From a virus, in IMG/VR virus record IMGVR_UViG_3300024999_000353, positions 1-25,882 of that record: a DNA stretch of 25,882 nt. One strand, given 5' to 3'. A program made the translations under genes and the position numbers. Below, in pieces: positions 23,835 through 25,882 of the stretch (the stretch's first letter is position 1; every line of letters begins with the position of its first letter). The notes under the pieces were generated by a model. That model did no database searches, was not told the DNA's origin, and worked only from the letters and a program-made list of their open reading frames with translations.

Positions 23835-25791
23835 TGCCAATCATTTTAATAAATTCATCTTCTCCTATAACTCTTATACCATCCTTCTTAGCTTTTTCGA
23901 CTTTACTACTACTTTTTAAACTTCCTTCGATTAAACAATCTAAACTCTTAGCATAACCTGAAGCAAATGTAGCACCTAAATTTTCTAATAATGATTTAAG
24001 TTCGTCTTTTTTATAATTAGCAAAACTGCCAGTCGCATACGTTTTCTTTCCAGCAAAATAATTATCTGTATTCACATTATCTCTCCTTTCTTCATCCTTC
24101 ACAACATTAACAATACTCAACAATTCCTTAAACTGTTCCATATTATCTTTATCTTGAAAATATGAATAAATACTCATTGCTGTAGTCTCACCAAAATCTT
24201 CAATACCAATAAAATTACGATAAGAATCAACTGCATTTAAAAAAGCATTTATATCACTATTAAAATGTTTTTCTAATCTCTTAGAACTACCAAAACCTAC
24301 ATTTTTAATTCCTAATGATGCAATTAATGAACGCATTTTGATATTTTTAGAATTTTCTATCGCTTTAATCATTTTGTTAAAAGATCGAATTCCAAATCCA
24401 GAAAGTGATACAATATCTTTCTTAAACCTTTCTAATTTAAAAATATCCATATAACAATTAATAAAACCTTTGTCAATAAATACTTCTAAAGATGCTTCGC
24501 CAATATCACTAATATTAAAACATTGCTTACTAACAAAGTGCTTTAACTTTTTTAGTAATTTTGCATCACAATCAGGATTAAGACAGAATAGATCATGTGT
24601 ATTTACTACTTTTCTTACTTCTACTTTTCCTTTACATGTAGGACATTCTTTAGGTATTTCTTCTGTTCCACTTCTGGTAATATTATTTTCAATTGCAGGA
24701 ATAATTTTATTTCTCTTACTAATTTCAATCACATCATCTTTACCAAGTTTTAATTGCCAAAACCTATCTAAATTATGTGTAGTTGCTCTAGTTACTTCTG
24801 TCCCTTCAATTAAGACTGGTTGAAAAATCCCTGTTCCAACAATCTTACCAAATCTACTTGTATTCCATTCTGTATATAGATATTTTGATTTATGCCAACT
24901 ATCCTCAAATTTGAATGAAATTGATCCATTATAATGATGATTTGTCTTGCCTAATGATTCAGCATATTTTATATCATTGAAGGTTAACACTAGGCCATCT
25001 ATCGGATAATCAAAACTTGGTATATCTTCAATTATCTTATTTATAATTCCTTCAAGATTATTTTCATCTACTATCCAATATTGAACAACATCAAAACCTT
25101 GTGATTTTAACCATTCTAATTGTCCAAGTTTTGTTTCAAATTTATTCCCTTTAAGAATATTAAAAGCACAGAATTCAATATTTCTATCTTTGCATACTTT
25201 CGCATCAAGCAAACCAACCGAACCATTTGCTAAATTCCTTGGATTTGCATATTTATCATCTGAATTTTTAATTTTAGAGTTAATTTCATTAAATGAAGAA
25301 TATTTCATATAATTCTCACCAACAATTTGAATTTCATTTTCATCGTCAATTGTTAATGGAATATTTTTAATACTATTTACGTTATGAGAAATATCTTCTC
25401 CGATATTAGTCTCTGAATCACCTCTAGTTGTAAATTGCTTAAACTCTTTTTGATAAGTTATTTTACCTGTTCCACCATCAATTTTTAACATTAATACACC
25501 TTGCTTATCACCCAACCATTTTATTAATTTAGTAATTTCTTTTACCTTGTCAAGTGAAAGCAAAGGAATATCATGTTTTACTTTTGGTAAATTTGAAACT
25601 ACTTTATATCCTGCTCTCTGCGTGGGAGAATTCGATAATGTTATTCCTAATGATTCTTCTAATGATTTAAGTTTATCAAATAAGGTGTTGTATTCACGAT
25701 TTTCCATGATAGGTGAATTTAAATTATAGTATGCATCACATGCATTGTTTAATAATGAAACTAATTCATGAATGCGTTTAACTTTATCCAT
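23824..25791 (-). CDS. ligA: NAD-dependent DNA ligase
   Basis: Seals nicks using NAD+; 655 residues, full length for LigA. Visible features: domain Ia (EYNTLFDKLKSLEE), SPTQRAG (55-61), catalytic Lys103 in LKIDGGT, TRGDSETNIGEDISHN (122-137), VGENYM with Glu159, YANPRNLANGSVG (181-193), DGLVLT (265-270) and FKFED with Lys294. Then come the OB fold, the zinc finger Cys383/386/403/408, four HhH motifs (ISDIGEASL, LSGFGIRSF, LIASLGIKNVG, IEDFGETTA) and a C-terminal BRCT domain (about 573-655). All key residues are present. ATG has GGAGG five bases ahead. It ends in TAG, the only TAG terminator among the genes here. Confidence 0.95.
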   Translation of the reverse strand: MDKVKRIHELVSLLNNACDAYYNLNSPIMENREYNTLFDKLKSLEESLGITLSNSPTQRAGYKVVSNLPKVKHDIPLLSLDKVKEITKLIKWLGDKQGVLMLKIDGGTGKITYQKEFKQFTTRGDSETNIGEDISHNVNSIKNIPLTIDDENEIQIVGENYMKYSSFNEINSKIKNSDDKYANPRNLANGSVGLLDAKVCKDRNIEFCAFNILKGNKFETKLGQLEWLKSQGFDVVQYWIVDENNLEGIINKIIEDIPSFDYPIDGLVLTFNDIKYAESLGKTNHHYNGSISFKFEDSWHKSKYLYTEWNTSRFGKIVGTGIFQPVLIEGTEVTRATTHNLDRFWQLKLGKDDVIEISKRNKIIPAIENNITRSGTEEIPKECPTCKGKVEVRKVVNTHDLFCLNPDCDAKLLKKLKHFVSKQCFNISDIGEASLEVFIDKGFINCYMDIFKLERFKKDIVSLSGFGIRSFNKMIKAIENSKNIKMRSLIASLGIKNVGFGSSKRLEKHFNSDINAFLNAVDSYRNFIGIEDFGETTAMSIYSYFQDKDNMEQFKELLSIVNVVKDEERRDNVNTDNYFAGKKTYATGSFANYKKDELKSLLENLGATFASGYAKSLDCLIEGSLKSSSKVEKAKKDGIRVIGEDEFIKMIGNYK

Positions 25792-25882
25792 ATGTACCTC
25801 CTTTAATTCTTCCTTTATATATCTACCCTTTGAAAATTCATGACATTTATCATTGTATATATCATCTAAACCATTACATTCT
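25792..25882 (-). CDS. C-terminal part of a small Cys-containing protein, in frame with ligase
   Basis: The 30 codons before the ligase ATG are open to the window edge and read ECNGLDDIYNDKCHEFSKGR followed by YIKEELKEVH, which looks like the tail of a small phage protein (C…KC.EF.KGRYI.E.LKE). It has no stop before the ligase ATG. Either an upstream gene is fused to the ligase or its stop was lost. Confidence 0.4.

Noticed and set aside
10857-25729. Plus-strand open frames inside the replication genes (for example 14185-14457, 22904-23227, 24470-24823)
   Set aside because: They lie wholly within strongly supported minus-strand genes and have no independent start signals.
1-25882. Genome-wide TAG recoding to Gln
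   Set aside because: The ligase uses TAG as its natural stop right after the BRCT domain, and only one in-frame TAG was seen, so the window does not support recoding.

Overview
This is a very AT-rich window in which every recognisable gene lies on the minus strand, so the region reads from right to left. Gene spacing is tight, Shine-Dalgarno (SD) sequences are strong and Firmicutes-like, and many genes are tiny. A nearly complete DNA replication module is present. Together these point to a large phage (or phage-like plasmid) of a low-GC Firmicutes host. This assignment is inference from gene content; I saw no structural genes, tRNAs or CRISPR arrays.

Right part (about 8.8-25.9 kb), replication and recombination block, in transcription order: NAD-dependent DNA ligase (LigA type), an acidic small protein, an OB-fold/SSB-like protein, a Sak4-like RecA-fold ATPase, a zinc-finger protein, a DnaB-family helicase, a DnaG-type primase, a RecJ-like DHH exonuclease, a DnaE-type DNA polymerase III alpha subunit, an HNH/AP2/NUMOD homing endonuclease, and a RecD2-like helicase. 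The block encodes strand opening, priming, synthesis, end processing, annealing and nick sealing. A consensus promoter drives the acidic protein/SSB end. An oppositely directed promoter-like sequence lies beside it and points antisense into the ligase gene. Two long perfect hairpins separate SSB, Sak4 and the zinc-finger gene.

Middle and left part (about 2.0-8.5 kb), an early-gene-like array of about 23 very small proteins. Roughly half are Cys-rich zinc-ribbon types. They follow a consensus promoter at about 8.75 kb and a long leader that contains helically phased T-tracts and a 15-bp inverted repeat. One gene of the array has an in-frame TAG.

Left end (1-2.0 kb), mobile RNA-guided nucleases. 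There is an intact IscB gene with a probable omega RNA upstream, and then the first 14 codons of a TnpB (IS605 OrfB) gene running off the left edge. Two pieces of a small PD-(D/E)XK-like nuclease gene lie around them. An imperfect 42-bp direct repeat flanks the IscB unit, and the presumed guide end of the omega RNA matches the second copy.

Two translation-level oddities stand out. First, the DnaE gene can only encode its conserved N-terminal PHP motif if ribosomes make a +1 shift at CTT-TGA, the same shift-prone codon pair as in bacterial prfB. Second, seven or eight genes have a good SD but no ATG/GTG/TTG at normal spacing. Instead they have ATA (once ATT), five times at exactly 8 nt from the SD. 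Both are visible in the sequence; their interpretation is inference and testable.
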